64,000 bases of DNA from Sinorhizobium sp. BG8 (GCF_016864555.1 NZ_CP044011.1:3987501-4051500), one strand, 5' to 3'. Shown: positions 8,974 to 17,754, counted from the stretch's first letter. Notes: generated from the letters alone by a model not told the origin. Numbers and translations are program-made.

Positions 8974-10062
8974 TCACTGTTTCACGTAGTTGGCGGTGTT
9001 GTGCTTTTCCATCACCGCCGCAAAGCGCCGGGCAAAGGCATCGTCGGCGAGTTTCTTGCGGCGCTGGATGTCCTGGCTGCCGAGCATGTTCTTTTCGTGC
9101 ATCTCCAGCAGGTCGCCGATATGGCGCTGCGCCGCCGAGCCGATGCCGGCCATCGTTTCTTCCGCCGCCGTGTCGACCTTGCTGCCAAGCGTGTTGATCC
9201 TGTGGGCGACATCCTGCTGCGCCGCTGTCTTCAGAGAGTCCTCCAGGGCCTTGTAGAGGACGATGCGCTGCTCGGTATCGATGGTCAGCTTGTTGATCAG
9301 CGTGTTCTGCGCGGCGATCTGGTTGTTCAGCGAATCGACGAACGTCTGGAACATCGACGTGTAGCGCTCCAGGGTCTGGCTCTCCGCCAGGAGTTCCTGC
9401 TCCTTCGCCTGCTTCTCGTTGTACTCGGTCGCAAGTCGCGAGCGCTCGCCCTCCAGCTCGGTGCGGACCTTCTGCTCGGTCGAGGCGGCGATCCGGTTTT
9501 CGATATCCATGAGCATGGGGTTGAGTTCCTCGATACGCTTCTGGACGGCTTCGAGGCTGGCCGTAGTCCCCTTGCGGCGCTCGATCACCTCGATGAGGCT
9601 TGCCTCCGAGGTCTTGTAGCGCTGGTCCAGGATGGACTTCTGCTCCTTGAGAATCCCGACGATCGTGTCGGACTTCGACAGAAGCTCCTGCAGGTTGCCG
9701 GCGAGCGACATGTTGCGCACCCGGTCCGTGCGCATCCGCTGCATCTTCTGCTTGGAGAAAACGCCGATGAACTTCTCGTAGCCCGTATAGCTCTTCATGC
9801 TCTCGAATTCGGAGCCGAACACGTTCGTCGCATCTTCGAGCCCGATGATGAGGTCGGCGATATTGGCCTCCATCACCTTCTGCTGATTGATCACATCCTG
9901 AATGCGGGCATTCTCGATGTCGAAATTGACGTCGCCTAGTTTCGTATCCGCCTTGGCGAACTGGTCGAGAACAGTGCCCGACTGTTCGAGCTTGCCCCGC
10001 ATCTGCTCCACGACGCTGCGTGTCTGTTCGATCTCCGCGTCGAAATTCTGGAGTGTGGCCAT
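8974..10062 (-). CDS. Coiled-coil protein, weakly TelA-like, first gene of the AAA+ cluster
   Basis: The 362-residue product is almost entirely helical with heptad-like patterns over most of its length and no signal peptide or membrane helix. The central part (about residues 120-190) and the stretch LINKLTIDTEQRIVLYKALE resemble the toxic-anion-resistance (TelA) family, but the similarity is weak and remembered, not computed. It is the first gene of five in one direction, so its upstream region (10063-10283) should hold the operon promoter. Such coiled-coil proteins can bind membranes or polymerise. Its role with the ATPase is unknown. Confidence 0.8.
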   Translation of the reverse strand: MATLQNFDAEIEQTRSVVEQMRGKLEQSGTVLDQFAKADTKLGDVNFDIENARIQDVINQQKVMEANIADLIIGLEDATNVFGSEFESMKSYTGYEKFIGVFSKQKMQRMRTDRVRNMSLAGNLQELLSKSDTIVGILKEQKSILDQRYKTSEASLIEVIERRKGTTASLEAVQKRIEELNPMLMDIENRIAASTEQKVRTELEGERSRLATEYNEKQAKEQELLAESQTLERYTSMFQTFVDSLNNQIAAQNTLINKLTIDTEQRIVLYKALEDSLKTAAQQDVAHRINTLGSKVDTAAEETMAGIGSAAQRHIGDLLEMHEKNMLGSQDIQRRKKLADDAFARRFAAVMEKHNTANYVKQ

Positions 10063-10283
10063 TTCGTTCCCCCTGTTGCTGCGAAACCAGACGCGCCCGT
10101 CACGGGAATTATTCTGCCAGCGCCATCAACACATTGTATGATGCAACGGCCGTCAGAATACACCGAAACGGTTCGAGACATGATGTGGGGATGCGCGAAC
10201 ACGTCTCAAGGCCGCGACCGAAGATTGTTCGGCCGACGATCATTTTTTCACGCGGGCAGCGATCGGGGACAACGCGCAGTTCT

Positions 10284-10667
10284 TCAGTGCGCGGCGCCGG
10301 AATCCTTCAGATAGGCAATCAGGTCTGCGATGTCCTGCGGCTTGCGCAGCCCGGGAAACGTCATCGCGGTGCCGGGCACCATCGCCCTCGGCGCGACGAG
10401 GTATTCGGCCAGCCGGTTCTCGTCCCAGCGCTTGCCGTCGGCAGCAAATGACCGCATCGCTTGCGAATAGCTGAAGTCCGCAATAGCGGCGACTGGTCGC
10501 CCGACGATGCCCTGAAGCGACGGCCCGACGCGATTGACCGGCCCCGTCGAATGGCAGGTGGCGCATTTCCGGAAGACCGCCTTCCCCGCCTCCGCATCGC
10601 CCCCGGCTTCCGACGGACCGGCGGAGAGGAATGAAACCAGCAGGCCCGCGATAATCGCCCTCTTCAC
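10284..10667 (-). CDS. Class I c-type cytochrome, periplasmic
   Basis: A 127-residue secreted electron carrier of the cytochrome c2/cycM size class. A signal peptide (residues 1-21) is followed by the heme attachment motif CATCH at 35-39. The methionine ligand is probably in VPGTAMTFPG. Stretches VGPSL and LIAYLKD are typical of class I cytochromes. The start codon overlaps the tdk stop by 4 bp (ATGA), so translation of the two is probably coupled although their functions are unrelated. Its electron donor and acceptor cannot be told from the sequence. Confidence 0.93.
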   Translation of the reverse strand: MKRAIIAGLLVSFLSAGPSEAGGDAEAGKAVFRKCATCHSTGPVNRVGPSLQGIVGRPVAAIADFSYSQAMRSFAADGKRWDENRLAEYLVAPRAMVPGTAMTFPGLRKPQDIADLIAYLKDSGAAH

Positions 10668-11326
10668 GTTTGTTCGCTTTCGCAGACCTCGGCAATCATC
10701 CGTTTGATGCCGGCGCCCGCGGGCTCGTCCTCGCGTCCGACGGCTTCATTCATCGTGTCTTCCCAATGCCGGCGGCAGAAGGAAACGTACTTGTCGTTCC
10801 CGCCCACTTCCACCTGCGCACCTTCCTTCATCACCCTGCCATCGGCCCCGAGCCTCACCACCATCGTCGCCTTGCGTCCGCAGTGGCAGATCGTCCTGAC
10901 TTCCCGCAGTTCGTCCGCGATGGCGAGCAGCGTATTGGATCCCGGAAAGAGCTTGCCCTGGAAATCCGTGCGAAGTCCGTAGGCCATCACCGGTATGCCG
11001 AGCCGATCGGCGATGCGGGCGAGCTGCCAAACCTGCTCGGGAGACAGGAACTGGGCTTCGTCGACGAAAACACAGGCAATGTTCCCTGTACCGTCGCCAC
11101 CAAGGCGCTCGATCAGGGCGAGAAGATCATCGGATGGATCGAACGCGATTGCATCGGACTGGAGCCCGATACGCGACGAGATGCGTCCTTTGCCGGCGCG
11201 GTCATCGAAAGACGCGATCAGGGTCACGGTCCGCATGCCGCGTTCCTGATAGTTGTACGACGCCTGCAACAGCAACGTGGACTTTCCCGCGTTCATTGTC
11301 GCGTAGTGGAAGTAGAGTTTGGCCAT
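10664..11326 (-). CDS. tdk: Thymidine kinase
   Basis: Type II thymidine kinase of 220 residues that phosphorylates thymidine for DNA precursor salvage. The P-loop is MNAGKST at residues 11-17. The Walker B/catalytic segment FVDEAQFL follows in the middle. Zinc-binding cysteines and histidine appear in CHCGRK and CRRHW. The C-terminal substrate lasso region is present, so the gene is full length. It is followed by the cytochrome c gene with a 4-bp overlap. Confidence 0.97.
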   Translation of the reverse strand: MAKLYFHYATMNAGKSTLLLQASYNYQERGMRTVTLIASFDDRAGKGRISSRIGLQSDAIAFDPSDDLLALIERLGGDGTGNIACVFVDEAQFLSPEQVWQLARIADRLGIPVMAYGLRTDFQGKLFPGSNTLLAIADELREVRTICHCGRKATMVVRLGADGRVMKEGAQVEVGGNDKYVSFCRRHWEDTMNEAVGREDEPAGAGIKRMIAEVCESEQT

Positions 11327-11570
11327 GAATTTCTCCGCGGCCGTTCATGCCCCGGCGCGCCCGGATTTTCCAGAGTTTGCGGTACAAAAATCACAGGAAA
11401 GAGCAGGCCCCGTTCATTACGACATTCATCCGTCAGATTGCGAAACGCAGTAAAATAAACTAGCCGCAGACGAGCTATCGCAAGACGCTAGATGGCTTGA
11501 AATGTCATTGGTTTGGTGGTTGGCTTCGGCATTAACAACATCAACAAATAATATTGAGGGGATTACAGGA

Positions 11571-12527
11571 ATGAAATTCGCATCGCGTTTTACCATCGCG
11601 CTCGCCGCAGCCGTCTCTGTCTACGCAATCAGCACCTCCGGGGCATCTGCGGCCGAAGCCGAGAGCTGCTCCACCGTCCGCTTCTCGGATGTCGGCTGGA
11701 CAGACATCACCGCCACGACCGCGACCGTCTCAAGCATATTGAAAGGCCTGGGTTACGAAACGGAAGTGACCGTTCTTTCCGTACCGGTCACTTACACGTC
11801 GCTGAAGAACAAGGACATCGACGTCTTCCTCGGTAACTGGATGCCTACGATGGAAGCCGACATCAAGCCCTTCCGCGAAGATGGCTCCGTCGAGACAGTT
11901 CGGGAAAATCTGGAAGGCGCAAAGTACACGCTCGCCACGAACGCGAAGGGCGAGGAACTCGGCATCAAGGACTTCAAGGACATCGCGGCCCAGAAGGACG
12001 CGCTCGGCGGCAAGATCTACGGCATCGAACCGGGCAATGACGGCAACCGGCTGATCATCGATATGGTCGACAAGGGCACCTTCGACCTGAAGGGCTTCGA
12101 GGTGGTCGAATCCTCCGAACAGGGCATGCTTGCGGAAGTCGCCCGCGCCGAACAGGACGGGGCACCGATCGTGTTCCTGGGTTGGGAACCCCACCCGATG
12201 AACTCCAACTTCAAGCTGACCTACCTTTCGGGCGGCGACGACATCTTCGGCGCCAACTACGGCGGCGCGACCGTCTACACCAACGTGCGGCAGGGCTACA
12301 CCACCGAGTGCCCCAACGTCGGCCAGCTTCTGAAGAACCTGAAGTTCTCGCTTCCGATGGAAAACGAGATCATGGGCAAGATCCTGAATGACGGCAAGGA
12401 TCCGGAAGCCGCCGCCACCGAATGGCTGAAAGCAAATGCCGCGGCGATCGAGCCGTGGCTTGCCGGCGTCACGACGAAGGACGGTGGCGATGGCCTCGCC
12501 GCAGTGAAGACCGCGCTCGGTCTCTGA
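11571..12527 (+). CDS. choX: Choline ABC transporter substrate-binding protein
   Basis: Periplasmic binding protein of the OpuAC family, 318 residues, that captures choline for the ChoWV importer. The signal peptide is residues 1-28 (ending SGASA-AEA). Aromatic cage candidates for the trimethylammonium group are in DVGWTD, LGNWMP, AKYTLAT and LGWEPHP, in the same order as in ChoX of Sinorhizobium meliloti. ATG at 11571 is preceded by TTACAGGA. A longer in-frame start at 11502 would put residues before the signal peptide and is rejected. A strong hairpin separates it from choW, which would raise choX transcript levels over the membrane parts. Choline is a route to glycine betaine. Confidence 0.95.
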   Translation: MKFASRFTIALAAAVSVYAISTSGASAAEAESCSTVRFSDVGWTDITATTATVSSILKGLGYETEVTVLSVPVTYTSLKNKDIDVFLGNWMPTMEADIKPFREDGSVETVRENLEGAKYTLATNAKGEELGIKDFKDIAAQKDALGGKIYGIEPGNDGNRLIIDMVDKGTFDLKGFEVVESSEQGMLAEVARAEQDGAPIVFLGWEPHPMNSNFKLTYLSGGDDIFGANYGGATVYTNVRQGYTTECPNVGQLLKNLKFSLPMENEIMGKILNDGKDPEAAATEWLKANAAAIEPWLAGVTTKDGGDGLAAVKTALGL

Positions 12528-12535
12528 TAGACAAA

Positions 12536-12564
12536 GGAAGGCGGGAAGACACTTCCCGCCTTCC
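12536..12564 (+). terminator. Intercistronic hairpin between choX and choW
   Basis: A perfect 13-bp stem (12536-12548 with 12552-12564) closes a 3-nt loop right after the choX stop. There is no T-run after it, so it is more likely a processing or 3'-end-protecting hairpin or partial attenuator than a full terminator. This is a common device for making more binding protein than permease. Confidence 0.7.
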
Positions 12565-12611
12565 TCGCTCTCGGCGACTCCCTTTCAACCTGTGAACAGG
12601 GTTCAGATTCC

Positions 12612-13487
12612 GTGGATTGGCTCACTAACTTCAAGATCCCCATTGGCCCCCTGGCCAAGGAAGGGGTCAACTGGCTTACCTCGAACGGCAAGGGTGTCTT
12701 CGACTTCCTGAAGGTATTCCTGCAGGCAGGCATCGACGCGGTGCTCTTTGTGCTGCAGGGCCCCTTTGCCGGCGGTGGTGATGGCAACCTGGCCTATGCG
12801 CTCTTCATCATCGTGCTGGTGACTGCGCTCGCCTGGTACTTCCGGCGCTCCGTTGGCGTCGCGGCCTTCACGTTCGTGGGTCTGCTGCTGATCGTGAACC
12901 AGGGCTACTGGAAGGAAACGACGGAGACGCTGGCACTCGTTCTTGCCGCCACCGGCGTCAGCATGGTCGTTGGCGTCCCGCTCGGCATCGCCGCCGCCCG
13001 GCGTCCTTGGTTCTATGCCGTCCTGCGCCCGATCCTCGATCTGATGCAGACGATCCCGACCTTCGTCTACCTCATCCCGGCGCTCATTCTCTTCGGCCTA
13101 GGCATGGTGCCGGGCCTCATTGCCACGGTGATCTTCGCAATTCCTGCGCCGATCCGCCTGACACGGCTCGGCATCATCTCGACGCCGCCGTCACTGGTGG
13201 AAGCCGCGCAGGCGTTCGGAGCGACACCGTCCCAGGTCCTTCGCAAGGTCGAGCTTCCCTTTGCCATGCCGCAGATCATGGCCGGCCTGACGCAGACCAT
13301 CATGCTGTCGCTTTCAATGGTCGTCATCGCTGCCCTCGTCGGCGCAAAGGGCCTCGGCGTTCCCGTGGTCAGGGCGCTGAACACGGTCAATATCTCCATG
13401 GGTTTCGAAGCGGGTCTGTGCATCGTTATCCTCGCGATCATACTCGACCGGCTTTTCCGCGCGCCCGATGAAGGAGATGCAGCATGA
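12612..13487 (+). CDS. choW: Choline ABC transporter permease
   Basis: Inner-membrane permease of 291 residues of the glycine betaine/choline (ProW) class. The start is GTG at 12612. About six to seven hydrophobic segments are visible between residues 55 and 280. The inner-membrane loop that docks with the ATPase lies near residues 195-215 (EAAQAFGATPSQVLRKVELP). The stop overlaps the choV start by 4 bp (ATGA), so translation is coupled. Confidence 0.94.
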   Translation: MDWLTNFKIPIGPLAKEGVNWLTSNGKGVFDFLKVFLQAGIDAVLFVLQGPFAGGGDGNLAYALFIIVLVTALAWYFRRSVGVAAFTFVGLLLIVNQGYWKETTETLALVLAATGVSMVVGVPLGIAAARRPWFYAVLRPILDLMQTIPTFVYLIPALILFGLGMVPGLIATVIFAIPAPIRLTRLGIISTPPSLVEAAQAFGATPSQVLRKVELPFAMPQIMAGLTQTIMLSLSMVVIAALVGAKGLGVPVVRALNTVNISMGFEAGLCIVILAIILDRLFRAPDEGDAA

Positions 13488-14527
13488 CCGATGCCGTGGT
13501 CTTCAAAGACGTCGACATCATCTTCGGCGAGAATCCGGAACGGGCGCTCGCCATGGTGGACGCCGGCAAGAGCCGTGAGGAGATCGGCTCGGAGACGAGC
13601 CTCGTGCTCGGCGTCGCCGGTGCCTCGCTGACCATTACGGAAGGCGAGATTCTGGTGCTGATGGGGCTCTCCGGCTCCGGGAAGTCGACGCTGCTTCGCG
13701 CCGTCAACGGGCTTGCCCCGGTTGTCAGGGGCGGCGTAGAAGTCAGGACGCCATCCGGGCCGATCAATCCCTACAAGACCTCGCCGAAGGCGCTCCGCGA
13801 CTTCCGCATGCACACGGTATCGATGGTCTTCCAGCAGTTCGCCCTGCTGCCCTGGCGCTCGGTCGCCGAGAATGTCGGCTTCGGCCTCGAACTGGCAGGG
13901 ATGCCCGATGCCGAGCGGAAAACGCGGGTGGCCGAACAGCTCGAGCTCGTCAATCTCACCCGCTGGGCCGATCGCAAGGTCAACGAGTTGTCGGGCGGCA
14001 TGCAGCAGCGTGTGGGACTGGCGCGTGCCTTTGCGACCGGCGCGCCGATCCTGCTGATGGACGAGCCGTTCTCGGCCCTCGATCCGCTGATCCGCACCCG
14101 ACTGCAGGACGAGCTTCTCGAGTTCCAGCGCAGGCTCAAGAAGACGATCATTTTTGTCAGCCACGACCTCGACGAAGCCTTCCGCATCGGCAATCGCATC
14201 GCCATCATGGAAGGCGGACGCATCATCCAGTGCGGCACGCCGCAGGATATCGTCAAGAATCCCGCCAACCAGTACGTGGCGGATTTCGTGCAGAACATGA
14301 ACCCGATCAACATGTTGACGGCGCGCGATGTCATGCAGTACGGCGTGGCCGCGGCAAGCGGGGGCGTGACGGCGACGGCCCGGCCCGATACGCCTCTCGT
14401 GGATGTTCTCGACGCCATGTCGAAGCAACCCGGACAGATCGGCGTCGTTGACAATGGCGCCGTCATAGGAACCATCAGCGCACAGAATGTGGTCGAGGGC
14501 CTGACGCAGCATCGTCGCCGCGAATGA
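13484..14527 (+). CDS. choV: Choline ABC transporter ATP-binding protein
   Basis: ATPase subunit of 347 residues that drives choline import. Walker A is GLSGSGKST, the signature is LSGGMQQRVGLARA, and Walker B is ILLMDEPFSALDP, followed by the switch histidine in VSHDLDEA. The C-terminal region after residue 275 resembles a single CBS-like regulatory domain, as in ProV-type proteins. It forms an operon with choX and choW. Confidence 0.95.
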   Translation: MTDAVVFKDVDIIFGENPERALAMVDAGKSREEIGSETSLVLGVAGASLTITEGEILVLMGLSGSGKSTLLRAVNGLAPVVRGGVEVRTPSGPINPYKTSPKALRDFRMHTVSMVFQQFALLPWRSVAENVGFGLELAGMPDAERKTRVAEQLELVNLTRWADRKVNELSGGMQQRVGLARAFATGAPILLMDEPFSALDPLIRTRLQDELLEFQRRLKKTIIFVSHDLDEAFRIGNRIAIMEGGRIIQCGTPQDIVKNPANQYVADFVQNMNPINMLTARDVMQYGVAAASGGVTATARPDTPLVDVLDAMSKQPGQIGVVDNGAVIGTISAQNVVEGLTQHRRRE

Positions 14528-14574
14528 CCCTCGCAACGGCGGGTCCGCGAGGCCCCGCCAGATAGGAGGGTGGA

Positions 14575-15345
14575 ATGAACGAACAGAAAGAGGACCGGCC
14601 AAGCGTCCTGCGCGAAACGGATGACGAAGCGATCGGGCTCGCCCGCTCCCTGCTTCGTTCTGCGCGCAGCTGCGCGCTCGCGGTCATTGAACCGGAGACC
14701 CAGTTTCCTTTCGCCAGCCGCACCCTGACCGGCATCGATGTCGACGGCGTTCCCGTCATCCTCGTCTCCGGGCTCTCGGTGCACACCCGCGCGCTTCGCA
14801 GGGATGGACGCTCCTCGCTGCTCGCCGGCGAGCCGGGCAAGGGCGATCCGCTTGCGCATCCACGGCTGACGGTTCTCGCTAAAGCCGAGGAAGTATCACG
14901 GGAAAGCACCGTATACGCGCGCTTGCGGGAACGCTTCGTCCGGCGCCATCCCAAGGCCAAGCTTTACGTCGACTTTCCGGACTTCGTATTCTTTCGCCTC
15001 GTTCCGGCCCAGGCGCATCTCAACGGCGGGTTCGGAAAGGCCTACGTGCTCACCAGAGGGGACCTGATGATAGGGTCTCCGGCCTGCCTGTCTCTCGCAG
15101 AAATCGAAAGCGCTTCGATTGATCACATGAACGCCGACCATGCCGACGCGGTCGGCCTCTATGCGACGCGACTGTGCAAGGCTCAGCCCGGAAACTGGAA
15201 ACTCACTGCTATCGACGCGGCCGGGCTCGACCTGTCTCTTGGCGACGAACTCGTCCGGCTGGCGTTCGAACAAGAAATTCAGGATCCGATGGAACTCAGA
15301 CCGCTGCTTGTGCGTTTGGCGACTGAGGCGAGATCTGGAAGCTGA
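14575..15345 (+). CDS. HugZ-like heme-utilisation/PNPOx-fold protein
   Basis: The 256-residue protein has an N-terminal split-barrel of the pyridoxamine-phosphate-oxidase type (residues about 20-165) and a C-terminal DUF2470 domain beginning near DHMNADHADAV (residue 183). This two-domain layout is that of the HugZ family, some members of which degrade heme. It sits 47 bp after choV on the same strand and is probably co-transcribed. A small GC hairpin lies in the gap. Whether it binds heme or flavin cannot be decided here. GGAGGG precedes the ATG. Confidence 0.85.
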   Translation: MNEQKEDRPSVLRETDDEAIGLARSLLRSARSCALAVIEPETQFPFASRTLTGIDVDGVPVILVSGLSVHTRALRRDGRSSLLAGEPGKGDPLAHPRLTVLAKAEEVSRESTVYARLRERFVRRHPKAKLYVDFPDFVFFRLVPAQAHLNGGFGKAYVLTRGDLMIGSPACLSLAEIESASIDHMNADHADAVGLYATRLCKAQPGNWKLTAIDAAGLDLSLGDELVRLAFEQEIQDPMELRPLLVRLATEARSGS

Positions 15346-15407
15346 ACAGCGAAAACACGCAAGAAACTGCACGAATCCCTCAAAAAATGCCGTGCAGTGA
15401 CCGAAAA

Positions 15408-15486
15408 CTAGCGTTTAGCGTGTGCTAGCTACCCCCATTTCTTGCCCTTGATGTGTTCGATTTTGTTTATATGCTTAACTTGAGTT
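15408..15486 (+). promoter_or_regulatory. nolR upstream region with two dyads
   Basis: CTAGC (15408-15412) and GCTAG (15424-15428) are an inverted repeat with an 11-bp spacer. AACT-TG-AGTT (15477-15486) is a second, shorter dyad nearer the gene. Either could serve autoregulation, which is known for NolR. The published NolR motif (A/T)TTAG-N9-A(T/A) is not matched exactly here, so assignment is tentative. Confidence 0.35.
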
Positions 15487-15535
15487 GATCAAAAGTCTCA
15501 TAATTTGCAGCGCACGCATCCGAACGAGGTTTCGT

Positions 15536-15874
15536 ATGGATATGATATCTGACAGTGAACAAGCACAGGCCGTAGTCGCATCGGACTTCCTGTCCGCTAT
15601 GGCCAATCCAAAGCGTTTGCTGATCTTGCAAACGCTGGTAGAGGGCGAAGTCGCGGTCGGAGCCCTTGCGCATCGAGTTGGCCTGAGCCAATCGGCCCTC
15701 TCGCAGCATCTTTCGAAACTGCGGGCCCAAAACCTGGTCACGACCCGTCGTGACGCACAGACCATCTACTATTCGAGCAAGTCCGAAGCCGTGCTGACAA
15801 TTCTGGCGGCGCTGGACAAGATCTATGGCACACGGAGCCAGGTTTTAGGCGAGAAGAAATTGCGGATCGCCTGA
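15536..15874 (+). CDS. nolR: NolR, ArsR-family global regulator
   Basis: A 112-residue winged-helix repressor of the ArsR family. The DNA-recognition helix region VGLSQSALSQHLSKLRAQNL and TTRRDAQTIYYSS are nearly identical to NolR of Sinorhizobium as I remember it. In rhizobia NolR represses nodulation genes and affects growth and symbiosis. It lacks the cysteine metal site of ArsR proper (ELCVCDL is replaced by AVGALAH). ATG at 15536 is chosen because GAGG lies 6 nt upstream; an in-frame start at 15485 would add a poorly conserved extension. Confidence 0.93.
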   Translation: MDMISDSEQAQAVVASDFLSAMANPKRLLILQTLVEGEVAVGALAHRVGLSQSALSQHLSKLRAQNLVTTRRDAQTIYYSSKSEAVLTILAALDKIYGTRSQVLGEKKLRIA

Positions 15875-15875
15875 T

Positions 15876-15932
15876 CCGGAGTTGACCGGTTGGAAACTCC
15901 GGGCGTCAGGCGATGTTCTGATCACCTGACGC
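15876..15932 (+). terminator. Tandem hairpins after nolR
   Basis: Two perfect 8-bp stems stand end to end: 15876-15883 with 15895-15902, and 15903-15910 with 15925-15932. They begin just after the nolR stop. No clear T-run follows, so termination strength is uncertain. Confidence 0.55.
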
Positions 15933-16200
15933 GATGGGGTCATCGCCATTGCGGCGCGGCCATTCTTTGCCCTTGGCCGGCCGATCCCGTGAGACACGCA
16001 TAAGCTGTCACGGCTTCCTTGCCCAAACCTTGCCGTTTCCTTCATTCCCATTCCCTCGCGGTCCGACAGGGTTGGCCCGTGGCCAGCCGAACTGCGCCGC
16101 CGGCGGCTTGACGCCGCAAGGTGCATCGCTACCCTGCCCCGCGGAATGAATCTGTTCACACCACGGGATTGGCCCCCGCCCGAAGACCACGGAGATCTCA
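15933..16200 (+). other. Gene-free stretch before the aminotransferase
   Basis: No gene is supported here. CTTGACG at 16107-16113 followed about 17 bp later by CTACCCT (16129-16135) is a possible promoter for the downstream aminotransferase, giving a leader of about 60 nt. The -10 match is modest. Confidence 0.3.
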
Positions 16201-17526
16201 ATGTCCAATCGCCTGACCGCCCCCAATGACATGCGTGCCTTCTGGATGCCGTTTACCGCAAACCGCCAGTTCAAGAAGGAACCGCGCCTCTTCGTCAGCG
16301 CGAAGGACATGCATTACAAGACCCATGACGGCCGCACCGTGCTGGACGGGACCGCGGGCCTTTGGTGCGTCAATGCCGGTCACTGCCGGCCGAAGATCAC
16401 GGAGGCGATTGCCGAACAGGCCGGCGAACTCGACTATGCGCCAGCCTTCCAGCTTGCCCACCCCAAGGCCTTCGAACTTGCGAACCGCCTGGTCGACATC
16501 GCGCCGGAAGGTCTCGATCACGTCCTCTACACCAATTCGGGCTCGGAATCGGTTGAGACCGCCCTCAAGGTGGCGCTTGCCTACCACCGTGCGAAGGGCA
16601 ATGGATCGCGCACGCGGCTGATCGGTCGCGAACGCGGCTATCATGGCGTCAACTTCGGCGGCATCTCGGTGGGCGGCATCGTCTCCAACCGCAAGATGTT
16701 CGGCACGCTCCTCTCGGGCGTCGATCACATGCCCCACACCCACCTCCCAGAAAAGAATGCCTTCTCGCGCGGAGAACCTGAGCATGGCGGCGATCTCGCT
16801 TCGGAACTCAACCGCATCATAACGCTCCATGACGCCTCCACCATCGCGGCCGTCATCGTCGAACCCGTGGCGGGCTCCACCGGCGTGCTCATTCCACCGA
16901 AGGGCTACCTCCAGAAGCTGCGCGAGATCTGCACGCAGCACGGCATTCTCCTGATCTTCGACGAGGTCATCACCGGCTATGGCCGCCTCGGCGCCCCCTT
17001 TGCGGCGCAGTACTTCGACGTGAAGCCGGATATCATCACCACCGCCAAGGGGCTCACCAACGGCGTCATTCCGATGGGCGCGGTGTTCGTCACGTCAGAG
17101 ATCCACGACGCCTTCATGACGGGCCCCGAGCATCTGATCGAGTTCTTCCACGGCTATACCTACTCCGGCAATCCGATCGCATCCGCCGCGGCACTCGCCA
17201 CGCTCGACACCTACAAGGAAGAAGGTCTGCTCACCCGGGCTTCGGAGCTTGCCTCCTATTGGGAGGACGCGATCCATTCGCTGAAGGACTGCCCGCACGT
17301 CATAGACATCCGCAACGTCGGTCTGATCGGGGCAATCGAACTTGCGCCGATTGCCGGAGAACCGACAAAACGGGCCTTCACCGCCTTCCTGAAAGCCTAT
17401 GAGAAGGGCCTGCTGATCCGCACGACCGGCGATATCATCGCCCTCTCCCCGCCGCTGATCATCGAGAAGCCGCAGATCGACGAACTGTTTGGCAAGCTTC
17501 GGGAAGTCCTGGTCTCCATCGCCTAA
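16201..17526 (+). CDS. Class III omega-amino acid--pyruvate aminotransferase
   Basis: PLP enzyme of 441 residues, the normal length for the family. The N-terminus (RAFWMPFTANRQFK) and GTAGLWCVNAGH are diagnostic of omega-amino acid (beta-alanine)--pyruvate transaminases. The PLP lysine is K283 in TTAKGLTNG, and the aspartate that contacts the pyridine nitrogen is in IFDEVITGYGR. It would move the amino group of beta-alanine or a related omega-amine to pyruvate. It is monocistronic, followed by a hairpin at 17561-17581. Substrate range is inferred from family resemblance. Confidence 0.92.
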   Translation: MSNRLTAPNDMRAFWMPFTANRQFKKEPRLFVSAKDMHYKTHDGRTVLDGTAGLWCVNAGHCRPKITEAIAEQAGELDYAPAFQLAHPKAFELANRLVDIAPEGLDHVLYTNSGSESVETALKVALAYHRAKGNGSRTRLIGRERGYHGVNFGGISVGGIVSNRKMFGTLLSGVDHMPHTHLPEKNAFSRGEPEHGGDLASELNRIITLHDASTIAAVIVEPVAGSTGVLIPPKGYLQKLREICTQHGILLIFDEVITGYGRLGAPFAAQYFDVKPDIITTAKGLTNGVIPMGAVFVTSEIHDAFMTGPEHLIEFFHGYTYSGNPIASAAALATLDTYKEEGLLTRASELASYWEDAIHSLKDCPHVIDIRNVGLIGAIELAPIAGEPTKRAFTAFLKAYEKGLLIRTTGDIIALSPPLIIEKPQIDELFGKLREVLVSIA

Positions 17527-17560
17527 GGCGCAGCCCGCCCCTTCCGCGGCAATCGTTCAG

Positions 17561-17584
17561 CCGGCATCCTCGCGATGCCGGTTT
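17561..17584 (+). terminator. Terminator-like hairpin after the aminotransferase
   Basis: CCGGCAT (17561-17567) pairs with ATGCCGG (17575-17581), followed by TTT. It lies 35 bp after the stop codon. Confidence 0.55.
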
Positions 17585-17754
17585 GACCGTTGCTGCGATC
17601 TACCTCGACTGTCGAAGCGACCGCTAGTTCCTCCATGCGACAGGAAAAGTCGACCGGGGCTTGATCCGGACCATGCAGCGGGGGCAAAACGATAGGCGAA
17701 TGCCAGACAACATCCTCCCCGCCATGCAGGGAGACGACACCAACGAGGAACAAG

